Shown: positions 1 through 10,831, counted from the stretch's first letter. The stretch is DNA of 25,759 nucleotides from Gonapodya sp. JEL0774 (GCA_027604505.1 JADIIX010000203.1:1-25759), one strand, 5' to 3'. The notes: a model not told the origin generated them from the letters alone. A program made the numbers and translations.

Positions 1-76
1 AAAGGATGGTGCTAGATACCATTTTAACTAAATTGTGAAATCCAGTCGCTGACAAAGAACATTGAGAAAACCTCAC

Positions 77-469
77 CCTTACGAACTCGTCCCAGGATTC
101 CGGCTCCATCGTGATAATCCAGGGCTTCCCTGGTACAGTTCCTGCACCAGAACGATCTCTGGCTTTGCAGAATGTCGTATATATCCGCTTGAGCTCGTCG
201 TGCTTCCGTTTAATTTTGTCCTTGTCGTACTCCACCCCGGCACGCCTGTTGAAGTCGGCAACGATGCTCGACCACAACTTGGTGAACTTGCCAGCGGATC
301 GTTTCGGCGCCCAGTGATTCAGCATCTCCAGGAGCTTCAACTCCCTCTCTTGAACTCCCCACTTTGCCCTATCGTCGCCCGCGTCCCCTTGTCCGTCCTC
401 GTCCACTTTTGCTTTTCCTTTGTTGATTTTCTGGGCCTGCGCGCTTGAAGGAGCTGCCTTTGGGGGCAT
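77..469 (-). CDS. Myb/SANT-like DNA-binding protein, first exon (transposon-associated)
   Basis: The frame from the ATG at 469-467 is open for 131 codons to a good GTGAGG donor at 76-71. It also stays open without a stop to base 1, so an unspliced reading is possible. A basic, Ala/Lys/Asp-rich leader of about 35 residues precedes a trihelical Myb/SANT-like region: a KWGVQE start, LLEMLNHW, then KFTKLWSSIVADFNRR and IKRKHDELKRIY, ending in ESWDEFVR. The W, F and L spacing and the C-terminal SWDEFV block resemble the DNA-binding protein that accompanies PIF/Harbinger transposases and binds subterminal sites. The gene is partial because its 3' exons lie beyond the edge. A domesticated host factor is an alternative, but the nearby putative terminal repeat favours a transposon gene. 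Confidence 0.6.
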
Positions 470-548
470 TTTTGAGGTGGATTGTGGATAGTACGGTGAA
501 AAATCGTTTCAAAAATCGCCCCCGGACGTGGTTATTCGGCTCCACCTG

Positions 549-655
549 AATAATCGATTATTCGAACACAACCATTTTCATTTTGTGCGGTGCCGAACAC
601 CCAAAATAATTCACTTTCACCAATAATCGATTATTCTACAAATAATCGATTATTT
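549..655. repeat. Three copies of a 14-bp perfect palindrome
   Basis: AATAATCGATTATT occurs at 549-562, 622-635 and 641-654; the third extends to a 16-bp palindrome at 640-655. Their centres are 73 and 19 bp apart. They lie between the putative transposon terminus and the start of the Myb/SANT-like gene. That is where subterminal protein-binding sites or an autoregulated promoter would be expected. The sequence is seen directly; the binding role is inferred. Confidence 0.75.
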
Positions 656-686
656 GTGCCCCAAAAAACCGGTGCCGTACGGGCCC

Positions 687-1281
687 TAAGGCACAGCTAC
701 CTACGCACAATAAGATCACATCTCACTCCATCTCACACTGCACGGCTATCACTAGGCCACCATCCCGTTCATAGAGGGCTGAGACTGATACGGAGTGACA
801 GCCCACTACACCACAGCGGTTTGACAGGATGCAAGATGCTGCCGGCCTCCCTCCCAATTGTGATGTCCCGTACTGGACTGGACTGGTAGATTTAGGACGG
901 ATGTCTGATGTATGCGTAGGTCGTACAGTATAGATATATGACTACCTGCATATATCTCCAGACTGTGTCACCCAAGGTGCCCAGTACACCACAGATTGTC
1001 ATATTGTGACGTGGCATTCCCGCTGAGTAGATATCACTACACTGTACTATTCCCCATTAGACTACACTGGTTCTGGTCCTTCTACTGGACATTCACATAA
1101 TATCACTCCCGCCATGTACAAGGTCTATTCGGCATTCAAGAGGAGTCCACTCAATCAACTTACATACTATATTGACAGTCCAGTTGCGCCTCGTGCAATT
1201 TTCGGCCGCCTTCGTTCAATTCTCTACATTCTCTCACATCCCCAAAACTTTGCGAGAAGTGTGAACAATTATTTGTATGTA
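687..1281. other. Intergenic stretch upstream of the RING gene
   Basis: No gene or repeat is recognised here. An open frame begins at 1114 in frame with the RING gene, but its composition (many Tyr, Arg and Ser residues with no recognisable domain) reads like untranslated leader. This stretch presumably holds the RNF5-like promoter. The transposon terminus lies about 600 bp upstream of the start codon. Confidence 0.4.
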
Positions 1282-2992
1282 ATGACAACCAACTCACCCA
1301 CATCCACCGGGAATGCAATCAATGAAGATGCGCGAGACACTGCCGGGTGTCCTGGAAGCTCTAAAAAACCAGGAAGCTCAAGCTGCAGCCCTGTCGAGCC
1401 CACACATTTTCCGTCATCTGCCTTGCCTCTGTCCGCTCAATCCGCCCTCCTGAGGCACAGGACTCTTGGCGGCACAAGTGACATAGATGAAAGTTCCGGG
1501 AATCTGGTGACAGAAGGGCACATTATGGACTCGCCAAAGGATCGAACAACTGCGTTCTTGGAGTCTTCGACCACGAAACCGAATCCTTCGACACCAGTTG
1601 CCACCACAGATGCCTCCGTTATCCCTTCTTTGCTGTCAGTACATGATGCCACCGCAGGCTTGTCGGGCGACTCCTCAGTTCTAGGTGCTTCGTCGCCCTC
1701 GACGTCCATACATCCCCCAATTCAATGTGAAACTGGGAATGGTGGATCGTCATCGTCACCGTCCACCTCGCCATCAATTACACCGTCACCAGAAAGGGCA
1801 GTGGAGGCCCGAGTTGCCGAGGAAGTTCCCGGCGGATTGCCACAAGAGGAAGGAGGCGAGTTTGAGTGCAATATATGGTTGGTTTTTGTTGTATTCTGGA
1901 AAAACTCATCTCTGATTAATGTACAATGGGATATGCGCTTTGGAGCGTCGTTTGCGCGCTTGGGAATTGTGGTGGAAGTGCTAGCTCATCGCTATCCTCG
2001 CGGTGTTGAGGGCATTGCGAGCGAACCGCATTGTTTAGTTGTTGATAGTGCACGTGCTTTTCTTCCGACTCTTTTTCTGTCTGATGTCCTCTTCGGTTCT
2101 TTCCGTCACTTATGTTTCACAGCTTCGAAGTTGCTGGTGATCCCGTCGTCACCGTGTGTGGCCATCTCTTCTGCTGGTCGTGCCTTGCTCAATGGCTGGA
2201 GCGTGCAGGTCCCGGTATGTCCGGGGTGTGCCCGGTATGCAAGGCTGGTGTGAAGAAGGAGACTGTGAGTGCCAGCAGCAATCTAAAAGAGGACACGTTG
2301 TGCGTCGTGGCGACCGTGAAAATGCGAATGTATCGCACATGTTTCTTCATTCATAAGGACTCTTGTTAATCCGTGGAGATTTGGAGATATTGCGTTTCTG
2401 CGTGTGGTCACCTTCAATACCCTTAGGTTATCCCTCTTTATGCCAGAGGTTCCCGCAAATCTGACCCGCGGCTCCGCACTGAGACTCCTCGCCCATCTGG
2501 CCAACGACCTGAACCGGATCCTCCACCAAACCACAATCTCCGTGCACCTTTTGGTCTCCTTGCGGGCCCACATTTCCAGGGCAATTTTGGGAGTCAGCAT
2601 TTTGCAATGGCCAGTGGATTGGGACTGTTCCCAGGCCTGTTTGGCATGGAAATGGTGAGTCGCTGAAGCCAACTACACAGTATGTAATGGGGCGACCGTG
2701 ATCCGGAAGCCGCCGAAGGATCGAGTGGAGAATATCGCGGAGTCAGAGAGATCTCTTTCCCTTTGTCTGATTTGGAACGATCCTACCTTCCTAGAACTTT
2801 GGCACCCCGTTGAGAAGTCCTACAGCCAGCATTTCTCAAACGGGAACCGGCCGAACGTCGTCCCCGTCTCGAAACATGGCTTCTGCAGTGCATCCCGAGG
2901 CGATGCGTGACTTAGTGTCACAACAGCAATTTGTTTCCAGAATCTTCATTATGATTGGAATTTTGACTCTTGTTACAATCATCATGTCATGA
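1282..2992 (+). CDS. RNF5: RNF5/RNF185-like membrane-anchored RING E3 ubiquitin ligase
   Basis: The four exons are 1282-1877, 2123-2264, 2427-2654 and 2795-2992, giving 387 residues. Residues 1-190 are a Ser/Pro/Thr-rich, probably disordered extension much longer than in animal RNF5/RNF185. A C3HC4 RING follows: Cys196, Cys199 (codon split by intron 1), Cys211, His213, Cys216, Cys219, Cys235, Cys238, with the hallmark CGHLFCW and CPVCKAGV. Next come VIPLYARG and TETPRPSGQRPEP, diagnostic of this family. The tail has a hydrophobic FAMASGLGLFPGLFG stretch and a C-terminal membrane segment (FVSRIFIMIGILTLVTIIM). Family members sit in the ER or mitochondrial outer membrane and ubiquitinate misfolded clients with UBC6/UBC7-type E2 enzymes. 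The 1282 ATG was preferred over the in-frame ATG at 1114 because the intervening sequence is not protein-like. Intron 1 has a weak GTTGGT donor, but the RING continuity supports it. Confidence 0.9.
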
Positions 2993-3232
2993 ATGGTCAT
3001 AGTCACTTTAGGGTAGCAATGGACCCGATTGAAACACGCGCTTTCGAATACTCAATGATCGTGAAAAAAAACCTCGTCGGATTTGTATAATTCCATTAAG
3101 AACATTGTGAGGACTGTTCATTGTGCAAAATCGAGTTGAATGCTCCTCACACTATTTGTGGGAAGCTTTCCCTGCCACTCCCCAACTCCCTGATTGTGTT
3201 GCCGTGGGAGAAACGACCAAATCACCTCAACC

Positions 3233-6200
3233 ATGGCACACGCGCTTGCGCGTTGGCTGAATACGGACGTCCGACTGACGCTCGACGGTCCAATTGCTCC
3301 TGAAGAGATTGACGCCGAGTTTGCAAACGGTTTCCGTTTCGCCGAGATTCTCTCTTTTCATGGCATCGCCGAGGCTTCTTTGAATCAAATCGTGAACTCT
3401 TCAAAGCCCGACGTTGCAATCAGAAATTTTACTGTCCTCGAACGAACTCTTCGGGAGAGATTGGGAATCAATATATCGTCGTCCTTCGCGTTCGATATTA
3501 TCCGCTCTCGTCCTGGAAACGCTGTTAAACTGCTCTATCAGGTGAAATCTGCGCTCGGTCGATTGGCTGCTCAGGCCAGGACAATGGAGGAACCTCCGAC
3601 GCACTCCGCCAACAACGAGAATGTCGCCATGATCGAACCCATTCATCCTGAGAAGATCGAGGACTTTGACCTTGAGACCCAAAACTTTAATGTACCTATT
3701 AACCGGGGAGATGGGCCGACCGTTGTAGCCAGCGAAGCACCTGCACAGATAGACACTGCAGGATTATCGCTGCATTCGTCACATCCTCATCGCACTCATA
3801 CCATCCGCACACAAACGCGTGAAAAAAGTTAGTTTTCGCTAACTCTTTCAGAAACCTCCGGGGCATTGATTTGGAGGAGAGGGTGAAGACTTTTGATCTT
3901 CTACACCCTTCTGTACATGGGGATTCCGTAATGAACAGGTTTTGTCTCGACAAGCAGTGCAAATGAACTGATCAGAGCCTACCCACATGTTCTGTCGCTG
4001 TAAAATGGATTTCGCCAAGTTTGCTTCAAACAATGCTGAGACCTCACCCTGACGGGTTCATTTTCCATGTGTAGGCTCGACCAAGCTCCCCAAGCCTTCG
4101 CTTCCGCCTCCCCCAGTGCCGCACCCTGTACAAGCTGCGTTCTTAGAGCGTGAACATGCCTTTTTTGCCGAGCGTCTGAAGGCAAAGCTGAAGAGATCAG
4201 ACGAAGCAACGTTGGAATCGGACCGGAACAGGCTGAAAGCGGAGAGGGAGAAGGCAGCTGTGGTAAGTTTCTTGGAACTCGAGTGGTCTAATGTTTTTTG
4301 TAATGGAGGACAGAATGCTTTCGTACGTTTTGCTACTCGTCACATGCATAATGTATCGCCCGATCCCTCCTCTCGCAGAATCCAGCAGTTTACACTGGTC
4401 AATCCATATTCCGCACGAATTCCACACCGTCTAATCGTCCACCTCCTCCCACAACCGCAGTAGCTTCATCCTCAGCGCATGACCGACAAGTAAAGGCTCA
4501 TAAACCTGCAAGGAAGCCACCACCTTATGACCGATCACATAACAATATTTTTCACTTTATAGAGGAGCAGAAAGTTGCTAAAAACGTGAAAAGGGAAGGG
4601 GACGAAACGATTAAGACGGCAGAAGGCGAGGTGGGTGTCGATCACTATCCCACAAAAGCGTTCTCTTACTCTCATCTGGGTGCTGATGTCCCGATAGGTC
4701 AAGAAAAGGCAGATCTCGGAGGCTTTGCAACTTGATATATTGTCGTTCGAGCGATCGCTCAATGGGCGCGTCGCCATCACGAGGCCTGTTACAATCGTGG
4801 GAACTGAATCCATCAAAACATCACTAACATCGTCAACGCTGTGCTCTACGCTCGATCTTTCACCGATATCTCAAAGCTCTAAATCAGCACAAGAGGCTCA
4901 GCTTAAGGCACGACTGATGCAGAGGAAGCTCGCTCAGCTTGAAGGTGGAAGAAAAGAAGGAAAGGAATTCGTGGAAAGTTTAAGGGTGCGTTGAAAATGA
5001 TCCATTCCCAGGGTCATTGTCATACTAATACTCGAAATGCGATGCTCCTCTTCCATCCAGGCAAAGAAAGTGGAAGAGGAGGCTTCTCGCCGTGAACGAG
5101 AGCAGCGTAGGAGAAAGGAACTTCTCATGCAACAGAGAGAACAGGAGCGCGTTGATTCTTTGGCGGTCGAGGTTATGCTGGTGTCCAAACTCACGAAGAT
5201 GTCAAAGCAGGAAAGGCGAATTGCACAACAGTATGGCTACTTCCTCACGTCTTGCGTGGCCGATTGGTAATTTGTGTTCGTTTCTTGCAGGCTTCTTCAA
5301 GTGCGGCATGAAAAGGAAGTTATGCGCCAGAATCGGATATTTCGCGAGGCACAGTATGCTCTCCGTCGCGAGCAAGACTTTCAAGAGGCTTTGGCAAGAG
5401 AGCGGGACCTTTCGGCGCAGATTCGAGACCAGCGCCAGCGGAACGCCGTCGCCATAGCCCAGCAGCACAATGAAGTTATGGTGAAGAAAGTCGAAGCCAA
5501 GCGGAAGAGGCACATTTTAGCTTGTAAGGAGGTTATGTGCCAGATTGTGGATTTAGCTCTCAAGGTATGATATTACGTTTGAAAGGCTTAGTCAAGTGCA
5601 TATGCAATCAGTCTGCGCCTCCTTCAGGTATCAGAACAGCGTATGCTAGCGGACGGTATTGTTCATCCAAACCTTCTTCGGGAATGGAAGACCCTTTTCG
5701 TTGCCGGGAAACCTGTCCATAGGCTGTGCGAGTTGGACCTTCCTCAAGACCGCCTTGGGCTAGAGCGAGCGTTGCAGTTCCAGCCTTCACAGGGGCCATC
5801 GTACGAAGGGGTGGAGTTGCCAGAGACCTCCACGATTCTAGACGAATCGGAGTTGAACGACTACCTTGCAGAAACGGGCCTCTGGCCCTCGCCCACGGCG
5901 AAGGCGGGGCTGCAGCTTCCCTCTTTACCAGCGAGTAATGAAATTCTTGGTAGGATAGTCCAGCATGTTTTCGACATACTCGCCGAACCAGAACCAGCGA
6001 GCAATGAAGCTCTTGTACCAGCCGCTCCACTGAAGCTCGCCGTGATAGGGAAGCCTTACAGCGGAGTAGAGGTGGTGGCCGCGAAGTTAGCTGGGGATTA
6101 TGGATTGCGACTCCTGACTGTGGATCACCTCATTAAAGAGGCTATCAGGTGTGTGCGATCAGATCTGTCTTTTCGATCTCGCGTTGAACACCTGACGTTT

Positions 6201-9200
6201 CTATCGCTGAAATAGTTCAGTTGCTAAGGATATCGATGCAAGTAAACTGAGAGTTGGACAGAAGGGTGCCACCCCCACCAAAGAACGGAAGGACGGTCGC
6301 GGAGTGATCGCTGCAAAACTTCAACTGACACTCCTCGAGGGCCGCAGCCCGGACGATGTTCTCGTAGTCGCCCTAATCATGGATGCAATTAATCAAATTA
6401 GCAGTCCCACTGAGGGCACTCCACCAACTGGTTGGATTATTGCGGATTTCCCTCGGAATCGGAACCAAGCACAGCTATTTGAGAGAGAACTTTCGGGGTG
6501 AGTCATTTGGCCATGGCCGGAGGTCTTCTGAGGCAAAACACCACGAGAATCACATGAAGTGGGGCCCGAAGCCCTTGTCTTGAATTTTACGCGCTCCAAT
6601 GAAAGTCTGTGGCTGAGTCTGACAGGCACGCACAGGAGGAGTCGAAGATGGCTTCCTGGATGTCCCAGGGACCTCCCAGAAAATCGTTACCGTACAAAAA
6701 ACTCATTCCTGATCAATTTTTCTTGCTATCTGCTCTCAGTTACGAGGACCCAAAGCCCGTGAAACCTGGGAACCTAAAACGTTCAAAGGACAAACGACTT
6801 CTGCCTGATGTAACAAAGGACATGGAAGCAAAACCCATAAAGGCAAAATCGTTGCTTGCCCCCAATAATTCAGATGGTTTGCCCAATGATGACTTGAGAC
6901 CCACAAGTGGTCTGGATGCAGTCATCCTGCTGGATGTGGACAATGAAACCGCTTTCAACCGAGCATCCGGTCAGCTTATTGATCCCGAAACAAAAACTGT
7001 ATACCATTTGGACTATAATCCACCTTCATCTGAAACTCCTGTCAGTGTAAGCTCACAATTCTATCAAGTGCATTAAAATTAGACACTCCTTCTACAAAAC
7101 TTAGGGATTGCTTGAGAGGCTTGTCCCTGTTGGCGACACCGATCAACTCCACGTCAAGATGGCCGCTTATGAAGATCAAGAAGAGCTTATCCGAGACTGG
7201 TATTTCCGATTTAGAAATTTACATGTGAGTCCTCCGACGACCGCTCTCTCCGGGCAAAACTGTGTTCGGTGTTTCACCCTTCATCCTCCGCCATTAGCTC
7301 ATCGATGCGAGAACCATTCCTGATTCGGTGCTAAGCACGGCAAGGCAAATTATCAGAGAGGTCGTGCAAGAGAAGAATAGAAAACTCGCAGAAGACAAAC
7401 AGGCGGATTCACAAGACGATGTACCACCAGAAGCAAAAGCAGACGGTGAGCCAGTTTTGCCAAGACCGGTACACCTCTTTGCCTTCATTGATGTTTTGGC
7501 TGCGAAGTAAATGCTCGGGATCTGACCGCTGGTGGTGATCCAGGTCAGTCTGTGTTTGTCTTAGTTTTTGGAGTCATGTTTATTACAAGCTTTACGAGCA
7601 CTTTATCGTTTGCATCACTCGTGACCGAAAGATCAAAGTACTAAAAGCGCTTCTCCCGGTGAGCAAGGTTTGTCACTCGTGGGAATTTCTGTTGGAACTC
7701 GAAGCACTTTCACACCAGAAGGAGACCAAATAGAACCTTCCGTTGACTCTGAAAAAGGCCAAGATGATGTATATGCAAGTCCTTTCAATCGGGAAGTCGC
7801 ATCAGATGGTTTGAAATTGCCCGCACGCGGAATTGCTGAAGTTCTTGCAGATGGTGCAGTTTCTGTTTTCGCAAATTGTCTTGACATTTGGAATAAGCAA
7901 TGTATTCTTCAATTCGTTGACAAAGCTTGGAGCACCACGGAAACCGCATTCGTAGATGCCATGAAGTTCAGCTTTCGATCACTTAGGCGAGAACGAGAAG
8001 CAGCCACGAAGTACTTTTTCGAAGCAAAACGAAACTTTGCAAAGTTTTTGGATCGTCCCGATCGCAAGCAAGACCTTGTCGAAGTGTTTCAAAAGGAATA
8101 TAATGAGATCGAAGATGACTTGCGGTGTGTTGCGCAGTCTACATTCTCATGGAAAATTTTAGTGAATTGCGTATTTCGCAGGACTGACCCTGAAGCGAAG
8201 GCAGAGCTACATATGCGTGCCGATGACCTGCGAGATCAACTTTGGGATCTGACGGATCTTCGACGAGATGATGCGGAGTCCGAGAGGGTTGCAATAATTT
8301 CGGACAAGTGGATTGAGGATCACTACCTGATTGCGGTCGGCGTTTTTATTGGAATGATGCAAGCTGAGGTCGACAGGTTCCTTGGAACGAAGCAGTTGGC
8401 TATCGACTATTTTAAAGATGCGTATAGCACGGTGAGGCATAAAGCGCGATCAGTTTCACGGGATCATCAATTTCTGCTGACACCAACGAACGGTCTTAGG
8501 CGAACGTAGGAGGTGCTAATAAGGTTGGTGAAGATATGTCTCCACTATCGGCATCATGCAAACATCGGCATTTTGAGCAGGTTGCTGAGGATGCGGTTTT
8601 ACCTCAAGTGAAATTGCCCTTGCAGCCAATCAATTTGAACCCTCCGATAGATCTAGCAACAATTCTACCTTCACCAAAGTTGACAAAGACAGCAACCAAG
8701 GACGGGAGTGCAGGAAAACGCTTAGCGAAGGAGAAACATGTCATGGCCACGACACCGAGCCTACAGAATATGGATGATGACTTTTGTTCCCCCGAGATTG
8801 ACGCTGCATACCAGGTGGCCATCAATTCAATTCACGTAAAGTTGATGCTGAAAGACGCACCACCTCCTGAACCGGAAAAAAAGGATACCAAAAAGAAGTC
8901 AGATAAGGCAGAAGCCGCCCAAGAAACTAAACGTGAGCTTTGGATGTTTGTGTTACCCATTCAGTGGTGTAGTGAAAGGAATCCGTGTTTGCCGTAGCGG
9001 ATCTGGACCTCGATCTTCCGGACGACTACTTCAAACTCATCGAGTTTGAAGAACAGTTGTTGAAACGCCACCTGGACCGAATACGATTGCGTGCGCTGGA
9101 TCACATAAAAGTGAGTGCTTGTTTTGTCGATCACCGTATCACCGCTGTTAAGAACCTAACAGAACATTATTTAGGAGTTAAAGGCGCGAGGAGTTGAAGT

Positions 9201-10815
9201 GTTCACACTTCTAGATGAATGGTTAAACTCGCGGTATCAATCTGAATTGGAAGCAATCAAAGAGATAATCACAACTGTCAAGGAAGCAATTGAATCTGAG
9301 GTCCGCCTACCCAATGAGCTTTTGCTTCATGGCGACAAGTTCAGAGTCAATTCCGGTGTACTTTCTTTTGAGCTTGAACCAGAACGTCGACCCCCAACTC
9401 CCCTGGAGAAAACTGGTAAGATTTTAATCTTTGATCTGTATCCTATCGTGCCTTGGTTTTATGGTGGCGTCTTGGTTAGGACCGGACCACTTTTCAGCCC
9501 TTCAAATACTGAATCTTTCATCGCAACTTTCAGAAATCGCCAGATCGGGATTCATAGCTGCCGCTAGTCTGGCGAACTTCATTTCCAAGTTGTCTGCGAC
9601 TTCCGTGAGTATACCTGTCTTGCCTATATTGAATACATGGCATTGACACGTCAAACATAGACGGCAATCGAATTAGTCCCAGAGAGCTGGTCAACCGGGG
9701 ACAATAGACCAGTCGAAAAGGTATCCTTATCTCCTCGTTCTTGGCACACCACTTTTCTGTAAACATGCGTCTATTCATTGTTCTTGGCAGATAATCGCAT
9801 TGTTGGACCCCTTTGAAACAGGCTCAGTGAACTGGCGAGAATTTTTGGTCTTGTGTGCCAACATCCTTCCGGGACCTGACGCCGAATATTGGACATCACT
9901 CAAGGGGAAGTATCAAGCAGTACCATCTTTTGCAAGTGGAAAGGTGAGATTTGTCCTTCCTTTCTGATGTTTTATGTGAATGGAGAATAAACTTCCGAGC
10001 ACTTGACGACATCAGATTTCGAAACCAGATTATCACAGTGTCTCGTTGTGGTTTGAAGAGGGACTGGGTGACTTTGATGGAGATGAACTAAAATTCAACC
10101 GACCTGCCAAGATAAAGGATGTTCTGTTCTGTGGGTACCTCTCAGTATCGTGCAAACAATACGTCGCTGACAAAATTCACAGTCGTGTTCGCACAATCTC
10201 AACACGAGATCTCCGGTATCGTCTCTACAGCTTCCGAAACTTCCAAGAGCGAGCCCATCTTAGCCCATCCTGGAGACTCGAAAGAATCAGGAAGTTCAGA
10301 AAATCCCGAGGATACGCCTCCAAATATTGCCGCTACAAAGGTCGGGGAGGCAATGAAAGAAACCAATCCGAGAAGTGACGAGAAAGTTTTTGACGTGGAG
10401 AGTTTCATGTTGTGTTGCTGTCGCGATGAATCCCCACAAGCGGGACTTGCCAAAGCGTTTGCAATTGTTGGGAACGAGCAAGGGGTGAACTTAAACGAGC
10501 TTTTTAAGTTGCTTCACAACTCTGTCGATTTAGTTGGAGAGGCTCATCTTCGGTGGACTGTGGAAACGGACTCCCCGGACCCTCTATCGAAGGTTTGGGA
10601 CTTTCATTTGCATCCCCTCCGCGAAGCACATCTTAATCAGCCGTTGTGACTTCTTTCAGGAGGTTCTCGCGCAAATTTATTCATCCGATTCATTGCAGTC
10701 CGGGAGCCAACAGAGAGCAGGCGATGACGAGCGTATCTGTGCAGATTATTTCATTGCGAGAGCGGAGTCTGTTGGGCTCAATGTCTTCCCATTGTTTCAA
10801 TTGATAGAATCTTAA
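3233..10815 (+). CDS. SPEF2: SPEF2/CPC1 (KPL2) ortholog, ciliary central-pair C1b projection protein
   Basis: This is a giant axonemal protein of about 1,950 residues; human SPEF2 has about 1,820. Exons I can place: 3233-~3836, 3852-~3940, 4075-4262, 4379-4630, 4698-4985, 5061-5230, 5291-5564, 5628-6148, 6216-6497, 6626-7046, 7105-7224, 7298-7445, ~7632-8124, 8182-8431, 8500-8932, 8998-9110, 9175-9415, 9498-9604, 9661-9720, 9791-9943, 10016-10130, 10183-10592, 10660-10815. Domain order: N-terminal CH-like domain (MAHALARWLN to KLLYQ); Lys/Glu/Arg-rich coiled coils including the conserved VRHEKEV.RQNRIFRE block; an adenylate-kinase-like domain (VIGKPYSGVE at about 6042-6071 and GWIIADFPRNRNQAQ); the RPDRKQD...KAELH..DDLRDQLWDL region; and a degenerate EF-hand-like loop (DPFETGSVNWREF). 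The adenylate-kinase P-loop lacks its lysine. The junctions 1/2, 2/3 and 12/13 did not close in phase, so a splice anomaly or sequence error remains possible there. It is needed for motility of motile cilia in characterised species. Confidence 0.92.
6042..6140 (+). other. Degenerate adenylate-kinase P-loop inside SPEF2
   Basis: The region corresponding to the Walker A motif reads GKPYSGVEVV, where the human protein has GKTLSGKTT at the same place. The nucleotide-binding lysine and following threonine are replaced by Val and Glu. Flanking residues (LTVDHLIKEAIR) align well, so this is not a misread exon. The fold is probably kept while nucleotide binding is lost. Confidence 0.7.
8125..8181 (+). 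other. 57-nt stop-free intron in SPEF2
   Basis: Donor CG|GTGTGT and acceptor TTTCGCAG|G bracket 57 nt that contain no stop in frame. Removing it joins EIEDDLR to TDPEAKAELH, matching the uninterrupted block in animal SPEF2. Retention would add 19 residues without breaking the frame. Confidence 0.75.
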
Positions 10816-10831
10816 ATTTCTACACTGTACT

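Larger units (their letters stand above)
1..686 (-). mobile_element. End of a PIF/Harbinger-like DNA transposon, running off the left edge
   Basis: Three things coincide here. A Myb/SANT-like gene starts at 469 and reads toward the window edge. Upstream of it, a GGGCCC-starting sequence (686 back to about 669, minus-strand reading GGGCCCGTACGGCACCGG) looks like a terminal inverted repeat. The base after it begins TAA, matching the 3-bp TWA target duplication of the PIF/Harbinger superfamily. CGGTGCCG occurs at 670-677 and again at 588-595, a subterminal repeat. Autonomous Harbinger elements carry a DDE transposase plus a separate Myb/SANT-like protein gene; the transposase would lie outside the window. 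The superfamily assignment is an inference from this architecture, since the second terminus and duplication cannot be seen. Confidence 0.55.

Noticed and set aside
62-448. 128-codon plus-strand frame at the left edge
   Set aside because: It is antisense to the Myb/SANT-like exon, which has domain-like spacing and lies correctly relative to the transposon terminus.
1114-1281. N-terminal extension of the RING protein from the upstream ATG
   Set aside because: The 56 added residues look like translated leader. This is not excluded by sequence alone.
6042-6497. Separate adenylate kinase gene
   Set aside because: The domain is embedded in frame between SPEF2-specific blocks and lacks a functional P-loop, so it is part of SPEF2.
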